A stretch of 64,000 bases of DNA from Bernardetia sp. ABR2-2B (GCF_037126435.1 NZ_CP147020.1:3266001-3330000), one strand, 5' to 3'; shown: positions 8,453 through 18,267, counted from the stretch's first letter. Made by a program: numbers and translations. The notes: generated by a model not told the origin, from the letters alone.

Positions 8453-8749
8453 TATATCTACAAAGCCCATTCTTAAACAACTTCCAAATTAGTATTCTCA
8501 ATTTCAAATGAATACCCTCCTGTATCTTGACTTTCATCAATAATATATCCTAAAAATATTTGTCTAAAATGTCTTAGTCTTTTAGAAAGTTAGAAAAGTT
8601 GTTGAAATCAAAAAGGTAGTATCAATAATTAATTTCCAACTTATTTTATTAAACAAACAAAATCTACATATTTAAGTTTATGTAAAAAACTATTGTAGTT
8701 TGTCATATTGTTTTCCTTCGTTTTTATAGCTTAATCCTCATTTTATCAA

Positions 8750-11170
8750 ATGCGAAACATTTTTTATCTTTTCGTACCTCGCTTTTTTTCAACATTTTCT
8801 ATCTTTTGTTTTGTTTTAGTTAGTATTTCAATAAATAGTGGCTGTACTGGTCTTAGCAAAATTACCAAAGAAAATCCTTTATACACAGGAAGTGAAATTA
8901 AGTGGGAGGAAAAAGAAGGTGATATTCCTCAAGAAAAACGAGTAAAGGCTGAATCAGAGGAAGTTATAGCTCCAGAACCCAATACCAAATTTTTGTGGAT
9001 GCGTCCTCAATTGGCTTTTTATAATACATTTTATACAGAAAAAGAAAAAGGCTTTAAGCATTGGGTAATGACTAAAATAGGAAAACCTCCTGTTTTAGTG
9101 AAAGATATAAATGAAGAGCGTGTTCGTTTGTTGGTTTTGAATAGGCTTTTATCAAACGGACATTTTCAAGCAGAAACAGAAGTAGAGATAAAGCAAAAGG
9201 GAAAAACAGCAGAGATAATTTATGGAGCTACCGTTTATCAACCTTATATATTAGATTCTATTAATTTCCCAGAAGAGCCTAATCCTTTGGGAAATGTTTT
9301 AAACAATGCTTATAAGGAAACACTCATCAAAAAAGGAGACCCTTATAATTTTGCTCTTCTAGAACAAGAAAGAAAAAGGTTAAATGATTATGCAAAAGAA
9401 AAAGGCTATTTCTATTTTAGTGATAAATTTATCATCTACAAAGTAGATTCTACTATCGGAAATCGTAAGATGAATATTTATATGCAGGTAAAAGATAAAA
9501 TGCCTGATATTGCTAGAAAGCCGTACCGAATCCGTAATGTATTTTTATATCCCAATTATCAAATGGGAATGGATACTATAAAAAGTCCTTCTAGTTTGAA
9601 ACGTATAGGAAAGTTAGAAGGAGATTCTTCTTATTATTGCTTAATGGAAAACTGCACATTTCGTCCAGAAATTCTTAGTCGTTCTATTTATTTAGAGCCA
9701 GATACACTTTACTCTGCTCAAAGACACGAGCAAACACTAAAACATCTTATGGGATTAGGAGCTTTAAAATTTGCAGATATTCGCTATAAACCTATTGATT
9801 CTTTAGGCAATGAAGGTTATTTAGATGCTTATATTCAGATGGTTCCTTCGAAAAGGAAATCATTGAGGGCAGAGCTGGATGTAGTTTCCAAATCAAATAA
9901 TTTTGCAGGTCCAGGTATTAATTTGAGTTATAGAAACAAAAATGCCTTTCGTGGTGCAGAACTTTTAGTAGTTCGTCTTGATGGACGTTTCGAAACGCAA
10001 ATAAGTGGACGAAATAGTAATCAAAATATAGAACAACCCAATCAACAAAACGGACTTTATTCGTATGAAATTGGAGCAGGTTTAGAGCTTTACGTACCTC
10101 GTTTTATTGTACCTTTCAAAATCCCTAGTCTAGCTCAAGAGTATGTTCCAAAGACAGTTTATCAAGGTGAAGTTCGGTTATTGAGTCGTGTAAATTATTT
10201 TAAACTTCTTTCAGGAACAGCACAGTTTGGTTATGACTGGCAAGAAACAGCTACAAAAAGACACCGTTTTAATCCAGTTTCTATAAATTATGTTCGTTTG
10301 ATGGACACAACAAGTCTTTTTAATGAAGCCATTGGAGATAATCCACTCTTACAGCGAAGTTTTCAAAATCAATTTATTTTGGGTGGAAATTATTCATTTA
10401 CTTATCAAAGTGCAGCCAAAGTAGATGAGAATGCTAGAAAAAATAAGAATCATATTTTCTTTAATGGAAATATTGATATAGGTGGAAATCTAATACATAG
10501 TGTTCAAAGTATTTTTGTGTCAAGAAAATCTAGTGGTTCAAATCCTTATACAATTTTTAGTGAGCCTTATGCCCAATATGCTCGTGCAGATATAGATTTT
10601 AGGTATTATCTCAATTTTAACGAAGAAACTCATCACAAAATAGCCACTCGTTTTATTGCTGGTATAGGAGCTTCTTATGGAAATGCTGATGTTTTGCCTT
10701 ATACTAAACAGTTTTTTGCAGGTGGAGCAAATAGTATTCGTGCCTTTCAAGCTCGTTCTATTGGTCCGGGTTCGTATATCTCAAAGGATAGTACAAGTGG
10801 GCTTTTTTATGACCAAACAGGAGATATGCGCTTAGAAGCAAATATTGAATATCGTTTTCCAATTTATAGTGTTTTTAAAGGTGCTGTTTTTGCAGATGCT
10901 GGTAATGTTTGGCTAGTTAGAGAAGACCCAAATCGTGAGGGAGGATTATTTAAGGCTAAAGATTTAATAGATGATATTGCTGTGGGTGTGGGGGCAGGAC
11001 TTCGTATTGATGTTACCTTTTTTGTACTTCGTTTTGATGTTGCCTTTCCTGTTAGCAAACCGTGGCTTCCAGAAAATGAACGTTGGGTAAGAAGACAGAC
11101 AGACTTTGGAGACAGAAAGTGGCGTAGAGATAATTTAGTTCTCAATATTGCTATTGGTTATCCTTTTTAG
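8750..11170 (+). CDS. tamL: Omp85-family assembly protein, TamL type
   Basis: 806 residues. A signal segment ends at INSGC (Cys32), an imperfect lipobox, in line with the lipoprotein-type TamL subfamily of Bacteroidota. Residues ~100-370 form the POTRA-containing periplasmic region. From about 375 on, the surface-antigen (Omp85) barrel is seen, with AGPGINLSYRNKNAFRGAE, the hallmark FFAGGANSIRAFQARSIGPG loop motif and VFADAGNVW near the end. The last residues (LNIAIGYPF) end in Phe, as barrel proteins do. TamL/TamB systems help place outer-membrane components. No tamB-like gene lies next to it here; the downstream neighbour is a convergent TPR gene. Confidence 0.85.
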   Translation: MRNIFYLFVPRFFSTFSIFCFVLVSISINSGCTGLSKITKENPLYTGSEIKWEEKEGDIPQEKRVKAESEEVIAPEPNTKFLWMRPQLAFYNTFYTEKEKGFKHWVMTKIGKPPVLVKDINEERVRLLVLNRLLSNGHFQAETEVEIKQKGKTAEIIYGATVYQPYILDSINFPEEPNPLGNVLNNAYKETLIKKGDPYNFALLEQERKRLNDYAKEKGYFYFSDKFIIYKVDSTIGNRKMNIYMQVKDKMPDIARKPYRIRNVFLYPNYQMGMDTIKSPSSLKRIGKLEGDSSYYCLMENCTFRPEILSRSIYLEPDTLYSAQRHEQTLKHLMGLGALKFADIRYKPIDSLGNEGYLDAYIQMVPSKRKSLRAELDVVSKSNNFAGPGINLSYRNKNAFRGAELLVVRLDGRFETQISGRNSNQNIEQPNQQNGLYSYEIGAGLELYVPRFIVPFKIPSLAQEYVPKTVYQGEVRLLSRVNYFKLLSGTAQFGYDWQETATKRHRFNPVSINYVRLMDTTSLFNEAIGDNPLLQRSFQNQFILGGNYSFTYQSAAKVDENARKNKNHIFFNGNIDIGGNLIHSVQSIFVSRKSSGSNPYTIFSEPYAQYARADIDFRYYLNFNEETHHKIATRFIAGIGASYGNADVLPYTKQFFAGGANSIRAFQARSIGPGSYISKDSTSGLFYDQTGDMRLEANIEYRFPIYSVFKGAVFADAGNVWLVREDPNREGGLFKAKDLIDDIAVGVGAGLRIDVTFFVLRFDVAFPVSKPWLPENERWVRRQTDFGDRKWRRDNLVLNIAIGYPF

Positions 11171-11287
11171 AAGCTGTTTATTTATGCTCAATAAAAAAAG
11201 CCACTTTATATAAACAAATCGTAATGATTCAATTATAAAAAATGACTTTAGATAGTAATAGTAGTAAGTGAAAGTTATCTTTAAATA

Positions 11288-12625
11288 TTATAGTTCTTCT
11301 TCGCCTTCAGTAGCTTGTTGTATTAATTTGACTTCATTAGTAGCTGCAATCTTAAAAGGTTGTGCCTTTACATTAGCAAATGCTCTAAGGGCAATATCCA
11401 ATTTATTACCATTGCGATAAACTAATCCTAATAGAAACATGCAACGAGAATGTTCGATAGGGTCTCTCATTTGAGCGAGTGCTTTTTGAAGTGCTTCTGC
11501 AGCTTCTTGATGCTTATGAAGATGAAAAAGAGTAAGTCCATTCAGATAAAGTAAGTTTTTGTTTGCTGAATTAAATGTTAAGCCATTTTGTGATGCTTTT
11601 AGTGCATTATCATAATTATCTTTAGAGAGTTCTAGTCGTGCTATCTGCTCATAAATCTGTGTACTACGTTTCAAATCTTTTTCAAACTTAGCTGCATTAT
11701 AATATAGTTCTAATGTTTTATCTACATTTGCTGTTGCTTTGCTGTCTTGTAGGTTAGCAAGTGTAAAATAAGCACTTGCGTTATTAGGGTCTATTTTTAA
11801 AGCTTGTTGTGCATAAGCCTGTGCTTCATTAAACTGACGAACCTCTACATAAGCTTCTGCTAGATAGGCATAACGAGCAGGAGAAAACTCTTCAATCTTA
11901 TTTTTGAAGTTACCATATTTTGCCTTTGACCACGTCTTGAAAGCTTCTTCAAAATTATCTAAATGATAATAGGCATATCCTTTTTGATAATAATAACGAG
12001 CATTTTCGCTAGGGTGCATAGTAGCAATTTTGGATTCAATTGTCTCAATAGATTTAATGGACTCTCTATATTGTCCTAAATTATTGGCTACTTGAGATTC
12101 TAAGTAATAAAGCTCTAGGTTTTCAGGAAATTCAGTTTTGGTTACTTTAATTTTTTCATAAGCTGTTGCCCAATTTTTTTTGGCTAAATTTTCTTTGATG
12201 ACAAAGAAGCGATAAAACTGCTTTTTCTCCTTTTCTTTTTCATAACGTGCTGCAATATCATAGAGTTGAGCTGCTTTTGCATTATCGTTTTGGTCTGCAT
12301 AAATCTTTGCAAGTAAGGCATAAGCAGGAGAGTAATTGCTATTCAAACGAATGACATAACTCAATGATTGTGCTGCTTCTTTTGGCTTTTTGAGTTGATA
12401 CTCGCATTGCGCCTTCGAATAAATATAGAGATGGTTGCGTGGTTCTCGCTGAACAGCTTTATCATACTCTTGTAGAGCCAAATCATAACGAGCTTGTTGT
12501 TTATGACGTTCGCCATTAGCAAACCAATCTAAACCTTCGTGTTGGGCATAAGTGAAATTAGTAAAAGTTGAAAAACTAAAGACGCTACCCAATAGAATTA
12601 GTGTAAAGTAAATCGTCTTATTCAT
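11288..12625 (-). CDS. Secreted tetratricopeptide-repeat protein
   Basis: 445 residues with a signal peptide (MNKTIYFTLILLGSVFSFST, cleavage near TYAQ). Almost the whole mature chain is TPR: repeated ~34-residue units such as ARYDLALQEYDKAVQREPRN, YSPAYALLAKIYADQNDNAK, FNEAQAYAQQALKIDPNNAS and HKHQEAAEALQKALAQM, about ten in all. It ends in an acidic EGEEEL. Such periplasmic TPR proteins are usually protein-interaction scaffolds in envelope or gliding machinery; its partner is unknown. It is transcribed alone, convergent with tamL. Confidence 0.8.
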   Translation of the reverse strand: MNKTIYFTLILLGSVFSFSTFTNFTYAQHEGLDWFANGERHKQQARYDLALQEYDKAVQREPRNHLYIYSKAQCEYQLKKPKEAAQSLSYVIRLNSNYSPAYALLAKIYADQNDNAKAAQLYDIAARYEKEKEKKQFYRFFVIKENLAKKNWATAYEKIKVTKTEFPENLELYYLESQVANNLGQYRESIKSIETIESKIATMHPSENARYYYQKGYAYYHLDNFEEAFKTWSKAKYGNFKNKIEEFSPARYAYLAEAYVEVRQFNEAQAYAQQALKIDPNNASAYFTLANLQDSKATANVDKTLELYYNAAKFEKDLKRSTQIYEQIARLELSKDNYDNALKASQNGLTFNSANKNLLYLNGLTLFHLHKHQEAAEALQKALAQMRDPIEHSRCMFLLGLVYRNGNKLDIALRAFANVKAQPFKIAATNEVKLIQQATEGEEEL

Positions 12626-12935
12626 AGTGTTTTGGTAGTTTATTTTGGTAGTAGTATTTTATATAGATATGTTTTTGTTAAAGTATCGTTTTATGTTCTT
12701 ACTTTGTTAAACGAGAAAACAATACCAAAAGGTTATTCTGAAAGCCAGTTTTGTACTAATAAATTCAATATTTTTCGTAATTATTTTATGCTCCAAATAG
12801 AAGCCTTTGTTTTGTTTTATAAAAACTTAAAATATTTCAATTTATATCAATTGTTAAGTTAGCTTTAAGGAAAAAAAAAGAATTTAATCGCTTGAAAAGC
12901 ACAGTTTTATGTCGAAAAAATATGCGTAAAGCAAA

Positions 12936-12975
12936 AAAGTAGTATGCACTATTTTTAGATAGCGAATACTACTTT
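12936..12975 (-). terminator. Rho-independent terminator of the HD-hydrolase gene
   Basis: On the minus strand AAAGTAGTAT pairs with ATACTACTTT, with an inner CTAT/ATAG pairing, followed by a T-tract. It lies 34 bp after the stop at 13009. The rest of the gap 12626-13008 holds only AT-rich DNA; a 76-codon frame there has no family features. Confidence 0.75.
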
Positions 12976-13008
12976 ATAGAAGTTTTTAGCTTTATTTGAT
13001 GATTTTTT

Positions 13009-13668
13009 TTATAAACTCTCTAATTCTTCTCTAATATTTTCTCTTGCTTGTTCTTCTAATTGCTCTCTAAAAAACGAAGTTTGATAAATGATAGATCGCT
13101 CTAAAAAATTCTTTAAAACCAATTTTCGTCCTCGCTTATATAAGAAGTTTGGAACATAACCAAACTCTTCCCTTACTTGGTTAGAGTAGTTTTTGTATAT
13201 AGATTTTGATTGACCTAGGATAGCTAAATCTAAGTCTAAAAGCACTTGTAAATCTCTATCTGAAGTTTTAGAATGATTTTTGGTAGCTTCAATATAATTC
13301 ATCACTTTTCGTACTCTTTCGATAGGTAAGTAAGGAGATAGTTGTTCTTGAAAAAATTTTGCACTCCTGCTTTCGTTATCTTTACGAAGTGGAACATAAA
13401 TAGCATCATGAAACCAAATGGCTAATTCAATAGAAAGTGTGTCATTAACTTCATCTGGATAATCATATAAGCCTTTAATCATTGCTTTTATGTGTTCCCA
13501 GTTATGATAATGACGAGTATTTTCTTTATATTGAGAGCCTAAAAGTGTAAATATTTCTATATTTTTATCTTCAGGAAGAGAAAAGTTAGACACCATATCT
13601 ACCCAACTTACCAATAAAAAATTAGCACCTTCAAAGTTGTTTTTTGTTACTTTTGTATTCGAATCCAT
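13009..13668 (-). CDS. Predicted HD-domain metal-dependent phosphohydrolase (COG4339-like)
   Basis: 219 residues. The metal-site pattern of this family is present: RHYHNWEHI (H53, H55, H59), AIWFHDAIY (H87, D88) and the following DNESRSA (E99). The family is a small branch of HD hydrolases whose physiological substrate is not established; nucleotides are a common guess. There is no signal peptide, so it is cytoplasmic. It is monocistronic with its own terminator, and divergent from the DUF1573 gene. Confidence 0.8.
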   Translation of the reverse strand: MDSNTKVTKNNFEGANFLLVSWVDMVSNFSLPEDKNIEIFTLLGSQYKENTRHYHNWEHIKAMIKGLYDYPDEVNDTLSIELAIWFHDAIYVPLRKDNESRSAKFFQEQLSPYLPIERVRKVMNYIEATKNHSKTSDRDLQVLLDLDLAILGQSKSIYKNYSNQVREEFGYVPNFLYKRGRKLVLKNFLERSIIYQTSFFREQLEEQARENIREELESL

Positions 13669-13733
13669 AATATTGCTTTATATGAAAATCAATTAGACTG
13701 ATTTTCATAAGATATATCTAATAAAGATAATTT

Positions 13734-13741
13734 TATGTTTG
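13734..13741 (+). promoter_or_regulatory. Candidate -7 box (TATGTTTG) for the DUF1573 gene
   Basis: Matches the Bacteroidota -7 consensus TAnnTTTG and lies 87 bp before the ATG at 13828. No TTTG was found at the proper -33 spacing, so support is partial. Confidence 0.35.
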
Positions 13742-13827
13742 CTTCTAAATATCCTTATCTTCTATCATTTTTTTAGAAACAACAATTTATACCCATTTTA
13801 TAAAGACAAGTTAATAAGTAATCAGCT

Positions 13828-14988
13828 ATGTACAAAATCCACTTTACGTTACAAGGAGTATTTTCATCTTCTCTATTTTCTAAATTTTTTCTGTTATTTT
13901 TCTTCAGTTTTGTTTTTTCATTTACTTCAATACCAAGTTTTGCTCAAAACTCTACCTTAGATTTTGAAGAATCAGAGTTTGACTTTGGAAAAGTAGAATT
14001 TCAAGATACACTTACACATCGTTTTTATTTTACAAACAACACAGAAAATGAAATTAAAATACTAGATATTTCAACAGATTGTGCTTGTAGTTTTTCAAAT
14101 GAAACCACAAAAATGGCTATACAGAAAGAGGAGCGTAGCTTTGTAGAAGTAGTTTTTTTGCCTTATAGTTATGGAAGTTTTGCCAAAGTGTTTACCATCA
14201 AAACAGATAAAGCAGGAACGCAAACACTAATGCTAAAGGGAGAATTACAACCCGTTTTGAATAAAAATAGAGATTTTAAATATACAGTAGAAAAAACACC
14301 AGAAATACGTACACGAACTAAGTATTTACATTTTGGAAATGTATTGAATAAAGTTCCTATGACTAAGAAGTTTGAGTTTTATAATTCAAGTAAAGAAGAT
14401 GTTGTTTTTACAGGAAAGATGGAAATGCCAAACCATCTACAAGTGCGCTTTGATTCTACTCATATCCTGAAAGCTGGAGAAACAAGTGCTATTTATGTTA
14501 TCTATGACCCACTTTTAAAAAATGATTTTGGTTACTTAGAAGACATAATAACTCTTTTTGGAGAACAAAATAAAAAAACTATAAAATTAGATTTTAAAGT
14601 AACAGCTAATGTAGAAGAGTATTTTCCAGCTTTAAATATCGAAATGTTAGAGGCTTACCCAGAACTCAAAGTTGAAGATGATTATATCAACTTGGGAAGT
14701 CACTATCTCAAAAACTTAAATGGCAAAGATTCTTTAGAAGCTACCTTTGTACTAAAAAATGAAAGTAATATGCCTTTAAAAGTGCATAGAATAATAGAAG
14801 GGTATGGCTGCAAACTAATTACAGAAAAATCAGAATGGAATCAGATTTCGCCACATAGCAATGCGATTGTAAAAGTAATTTTTCAAACGCCAGAAGATAG
14901 AGGGACATATGTTCGTTCGCTAACTGTAATTTGTAATGACCCTAGAAAACCTATCAGAACGATGAAAATAAAAGCTATTTTGAGATAA
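13828..14988 (+). CDS. Secreted DUF1573 (ASH-like immunoglobulin-fold) protein
   Basis: 386 residues. Signal peptide ends near PSFAQN. Residues ~45-135 match DUF1573: FGKVEFQDTLTHRFYFTNNT followed by ISTDCACSF and a GSFAKVFTIKTD strand. Two further Ig-like repeats follow (LHFGNVLNKVPMTKKFEFYN at ~170 and DYINLGSHYLKN at ~290, ending in the SLTVICNDPRKP strand). Such domains occur in secreted and periplasmic Bacteroidota proteins of unknown role, probably structural or adhesive. The gene stands alone between a divergent HD hydrolase and a convergent NUDIX gene. Confidence 0.8.
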   Translation: MYKIHFTLQGVFSSSLFSKFFLLFFFSFVFSFTSIPSFAQNSTLDFEESEFDFGKVEFQDTLTHRFYFTNNTENEIKILDISTDCACSFSNETTKMAIQKEERSFVEVVFLPYSYGSFAKVFTIKTDKAGTQTLMLKGELQPVLNKNRDFKYTVEKTPEIRTRTKYLHFGNVLNKVPMTKKFEFYNSSKEDVVFTGKMEMPNHLQVRFDSTHILKAGETSAIYVIYDPLLKNDFGYLEDIITLFGEQNKKTIKLDFKVTANVEEYFPALNIEMLEAYPELKVEDDYINLGSHYLKNLNGKDSLEATFVLKNESNMPLKVHRIIEGYGCKLITEKSEWNQISPHSNAIVKVIFQTPEDRGTYVRSLTVICNDPRKPIRTMKIKAILR

Positions 14989-15022
14989 TATAGCTTATCT
15001 CTTCAGCTTGATAAGAATCACA

Positions 15023-15589
15023 TTAAATAGTAAAATGCTTCATTTTATCAATCATTCTTTTCATAGATAGATTAATAGAATGAGTTGCTTCTGCCAAATT
15101 TAGAACTTCATTTTTAGAACACCATTTTATAGCCAAAATCTCTTCATCTTGAGGAGTTAATGTTTCATTTTCATCAGCTTCTACAATCATACGAACATCA
15201 AAATGCAAATGCTCTGCGATTTCTTTTTTTTGAGCAATAGTGTGAATATCAACATCATAAATATGAGAAGAAAGTAGCTTTAAATCTTTAAGACCACTTT
15301 CTTCTCTTACTTCTCTCAGAATAGTTTCTTCAATTGTTTTGTCAGTTTCTTCTATGTGTCCACCGATTTGTAGCCATTTACCTATTTTTTTATGATGAAT
15401 AAGAAGCACTTTCGTACGATTTTTATTGACTATCCAAGCCGAACCTGTAAGCTGTCCAGTTAGATTAGAACGCAAAGCAAAATCATTGTTTTGCTCTAAA
15501 AAATCAATCATTTGTTTTTGAAATTCTATTTCTTCTGAAAATGAAGTTTGATAATCTTGCAATAAATCTAAAATAGGTTGTTTATTCAT
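15023..15589 (-). CDS. NUDIX hydrolase
   Basis: 188 residues from the ATG at 15589 (MNKQPILDLLQDYQTSFSEE). An upstream ATG at 15667 would overlap smpB by 29 bp and is possible, but the extra 26 residues carry no domain. The NUDIX box is complete: GGHIEE, then nine residues on E, REVREESGL. The preceding strand LIHHKKIGKWLQIGGH is typical of this group. The enzyme should hydrolyse a nucleoside diphosphate linked to another moiety; the substrate is not predictable. It is directly downstream of smpB, so likely co-transcribed. Confidence 0.85.
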   Translation of the reverse strand: MNKQPILDLLQDYQTSFSEEIEFQKQMIDFLEQNNDFALRSNLTGQLTGSAWIVNKNRTKVLLIHHKKIGKWLQIGGHIEETDKTIEETILREVREESGLKDLKLLSSHIYDVDIHTIAQKKEIAEHLHFDVRMIVEADENETLTPQDEEILAIKWCSKNEVLNLAEATHSINLSMKRMIDKMKHFTI

Positions 15590-15638
15590 AGATAAAAAAG
15601 TATTTAAAATTAATTGATCTCTACTGACTGGTAATTGT

Positions 15639-16100
15639 TTAGAAGCGTTCGATTTCTCTTTTTGCATCTTTGGCTTTCAAGTCTTGGCGTTTATCATATA
15701 GCTTTTTACCTTTTGCAAGTACGACCTCTATTTTTGCAAGTCCTCTAGCATTGACATATACCTTTGTTGGAATGATTGTCAGACCTACATCTTGAGCATC
15801 GTATTGAAGTTTTTTGAGTTCTTTTCGTTTCAAAAGTAACTTTCTATCTGCTTTTTCCTCGTGATTATGGATATTTCCCTTATCATATTGTGAAATATGA
15901 AGGTTACGAAGAAATAATTCATTTCCAATAAACAAACAGAAGGCATCACTTATCGTAACTTTTCCCATTCGAATAGATTTGATTTCAGTTCCTTGTAAGA
16001 CAACTCCTGCTTGATAAATATCAATAAAATGATATTCGTGAGAAGCCTTACGATTTCTGATACTAACTGACTTTTGTATTTCTTTTTTCTTGCCTGACAT
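15639..16100 (-). CDS. smpB: SsrA-binding protein SmpB
   Basis: 153 residues, full family length. Diagnostic blocks are present: NRKASHEYHFIDIYQAGVVL, GTEIKSIRMGKVTISDAFC, and the C-terminal tail YVNARGLAKIEVVLAKGKKL followed by YDKRQDLK and the basic KDAKREIERF helix. SmpB binds tmRNA and brings it to stalled ribosomes for trans-translation. No tmRNA gene is seen in this window. It probably forms a two-gene unit with the NUDIX hydrolase. Confidence 0.95.
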   Translation of the reverse strand: MSGKKKEIQKSVSIRNRKASHEYHFIDIYQAGVVLQGTEIKSIRMGKVTISDAFCLFIGNELFLRNLHISQYDKGNIHNHEEKADRKLLLKRKELKKLQYDAQDVGLTIIPTKVYVNARGLAKIEVVLAKGKKLYDKRQDLKAKDAKREIERF

Positions 16101-16166
16101 AATTTTTTTGATTTAATTTTTAGTGAGTGTTTATTTTAAACTTATTTGAGAAGGGATAAGTTCGAA

Positions 16167-17019
16167 TTATTTTTTTAGTGAATCTGCTATTTTTTGTATT
16201 TCTTCTATTGATAGTCCTGTGATGTCAGCAATATCTTCAAAATCAAAACCCTTCAAAATAGATTTTTCAGATGTCTTGATAGATTTATTTCTTTCGCCTT
16301 GTTCCAAGCCTTGTTTAATTCCCTTTTCTAAATCTTTTTCTAGCCCTTGTTTTATTCCTTCTTCTGAAGCAATCTCTTTGGCAAACTTTAGGCTATTATT
16401 CAAATCCCTATAATACTTCAAACTATCTTCGTAGTCTCTTCTTTCTTTTTTATTAAATTGAGCAAGTTCTGCTGTTTTGAAAACTTTATCAAATATTCTT
16501 TCCTGAAGAGCCACAGGACGGTTTTGAAAGCGTTGCAAATTACGAATCACATAGAACCATTTATCTTCTAATGTTTCTAACTCGTGTTCTTCTTTATTAA
16601 AAAATGGGATTTGAATATGGACATATGTTAACTTCTAATAAAAAATTGAGAATTGAAACAGTATAAACAGCCTTCAAATCAAATTCCCAATCTGCCCCTT
16701 TTTTTGCTTGTTCTTGAATAGGGAATGTAGAGTAAAAAATAGTACGTTCTTTAAAGTATTTTTGCCTTGCCTTTTGAAGTTCGACAATAAACTTCTCTCC
16801 CTCATCATTTTCACAATAAAGGTCGTAAATTACTTTTCTATCCATAGGAGAATGTCCTAAATGTTCTGTTTTGAGATAGTTTAGATTAGCAATTTTTGCT
16901 TCTTGTGGTAACACCTCATTCAAAAAACTAATCAATAAATCCTTATTGACTTCTGAACCAAATAATTTCTTGAAACCAAAATCGGTAAATGGATTTAAGT
17001 ATTTTTCTTGTGTGGACAT
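16167..17019 (-). pseudogene. Broken Rpn/PD-(D/E)XK nuclease-transposase family gene
   Basis: Two frames carry the two ends of one protein. The first (17019 to 16597) opens with the family signature KYLNPFTDFGFKKLFGSE and continues to VYTVSILNFLLE, then runs out of frame. The second, in another frame, resumes at about 16620 with FFNKEEHELETLEDKWFYVI and NLQRFQNRPVALQERIFDK, and ends in the usual Glu-Gly repeats and helix. The stretch that normally joins these parts, about 40 residues, is missing. This indicates an internal deletion with frameshift. Intact members promote recombination or act as nucleases; this copy is probably dead. It is a trace of a dispersed gene family. Confidence 0.8.
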
Positions 17020-17088
17020 TTTTTTCTTCTTTTAGTTGAGATTATTCTATACAAAAATACAAATTATAAAAGAACTATTGATTTGGCT

Positions 17089-17229
17089 TTATTTATTGCG
17101 CCGACATCTTTCACTACAATATTTTACTTCGTCCCACACTTTTTCCCATTTTTTGCGCCACGTAAAAGGCTTTTGACAAACAATACATATTTTTTGAGGT
17201 AAATCTGATTTTTTGATGTGTTTACTCAT
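17089..17229 (-). CDS. DUF2256 small zinc-binding protein
   Basis: A 46-residue gene read on the minus strand from ATG at 17229 to TAA at 17089. It carries the full DUF2256 pattern: [20 protein letters not shown] followed by [15 protein letters not shown]. The four Cys (C15, C18, C38, C42) suggest a single zinc finger. The family is short and widely distributed, of unknown function. It overlaps no other gene, and lies between the Rpn pseudogene and the divergent dienelactone hydrolase. Confidence 0.85.
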   Translation of the reverse strand: MSKHIKKSDLPQKICIVCQKPFTWRKKWEKVWDEVKYCSERCRRNK

Positions 17230-17367
17230 TCTAATTTATTTCTATAAAAGATAATCAATTTAGATTTTTCTTCAAAACAACTTAGCTTTATTTATTGTTC
17301 GGAATAGGTATTTCAAAAACTCAATTTTTATTCTTCTTCTTTTCTCTTAATTTAACCCTATTACAAA

Positions 17368-18267
17368 ATGATGCTTTCAAAAAACTATTTTTTTTTATCA
17401 CTTATTGCTGTCTTTACAGGAATAGGTTCTTACTTTTTAGTATTTAACAACTCTGATTCAGAATTTGAAAATAAAGCGTGTTGTGCCGTTGATGAGTTTG
17501 CCAAATTTACGGCAGATAAAGAATTTGTAAATAAACATCCCAATCCGATTGCCTTTGATTTTACTCCTGCCTATGGAGAAATGTCCGAAGTAGCCGTAGA
17601 AGGTGGCGATGCTGCGAATGTTTTTATGGTAAAATCTAAAAAAGCAACAGGAAAATATTTATTTGTTTTTCACGAATGGTGGGGAATGAATGACTATGTA
17701 AAAAAAGAAGCTGAAAAATACTACAAAGATTTTGGCTGTAAAGTAAACGTAATTGCTATTGATTTGTATGATGGCAAAGTGGCAACAGAAAGAGAAGATG
17801 CTCAAAAATATATGCAAGGAATGGACAATGAACGTGCTACTGCAATCATTGAAGCTGTAACCAAACATGCGAAAGAAAAGGCTATGGAAGATGCTAGTCA
17901 GCCTTTACAAATTGCTACAATTGGTTGGTGTTTTGGTGGTGGTTGGTCATTGCAAGGTTCTATTATTGCAAATGACTATACCAAAGCAACGGTTATGTAT
18001 TATGGAATGCCTGAAAAAGATATGGAAAGAATCAAGACAATCAAATCTCCTGTTTTGGGAATCTATGCCAACAAAGACAAGTGGATTACGCCAAAAGTAA
18101 TGAAAGAATTTGAAAAATCAATGAAAGAAACTGGTAAAACGATTACTATTTTAGGATATGAAGCTGACCACGCTTTTGCAAACCCAAGTTCTCCAGCTTA
18201 CAACGAAACGACAGCTAAAGAAGCTCGTAAAAAAACAATTAAATTTTTGAAAAAGAATTGGTATTAA
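17368..18267 (+). CDS. Dienelactone hydrolase family protein, membrane-anchored or secreted
   Basis: 299 residues. A hydrophobic N-terminus (NYFFLSLIAVFTGIGSYFLV) acts as signal or anchor. The alpha/beta-hydrolase core shows FVFHEWWGMNDYVK, the nucleophile elbow GWCFGGGWS with Cys as in dienelactone hydrolases, the acid in YANKDKWI and the His in EADHAFANP. It should hydrolyse an ester or lactone outside the cytoplasm; the natural substrate is unknown. Two adjacent ATGs (17368 and 17371) could both start it. It is monocistronic, ending at a shared terminator. Confidence 0.85.
   Translation: MMLSKNYFFLSLIAVFTGIGSYFLVFNNSDSEFENKACCAVDEFAKFTADKEFVNKHPNPIAFDFTPAYGEMSEVAVEGGDAANVFMVKSKKATGKYLFVFHEWWGMNDYVKKEAEKYYKDFGCKVNVIAIDLYDGKVATEREDAQKYMQGMDNERATAIIEAVTKHAKEKAMEDASQPLQIATIGWCFGGGWSLQGSIIANDYTKATVMYYGMPEKDMERIKTIKSPVLGIYANKDKWITPKVMKEFEKSMKETGKTITILGYEADHAFANPSSPAYNETTAKEARKKTIKFLKKNWY

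Noticed and set aside
8352-8540. Minus-strand 62-codon frame
   Set aside because: It runs through the double palindrome and has no domain; an inverted repeat explains it.
12632-12862. Plus-strand 76-codon frame in the gap before the HD gene
   Set aside because: No recognisable motif, no promoter, and phenylalanine-rich AT-driven composition.
13739-13960. Plus-strand 73-codon frame overlapping the DUF1573 start
   Set aside because: The overlapping 13828 frame has a signal peptide and a full domain; this frame is a shadow.
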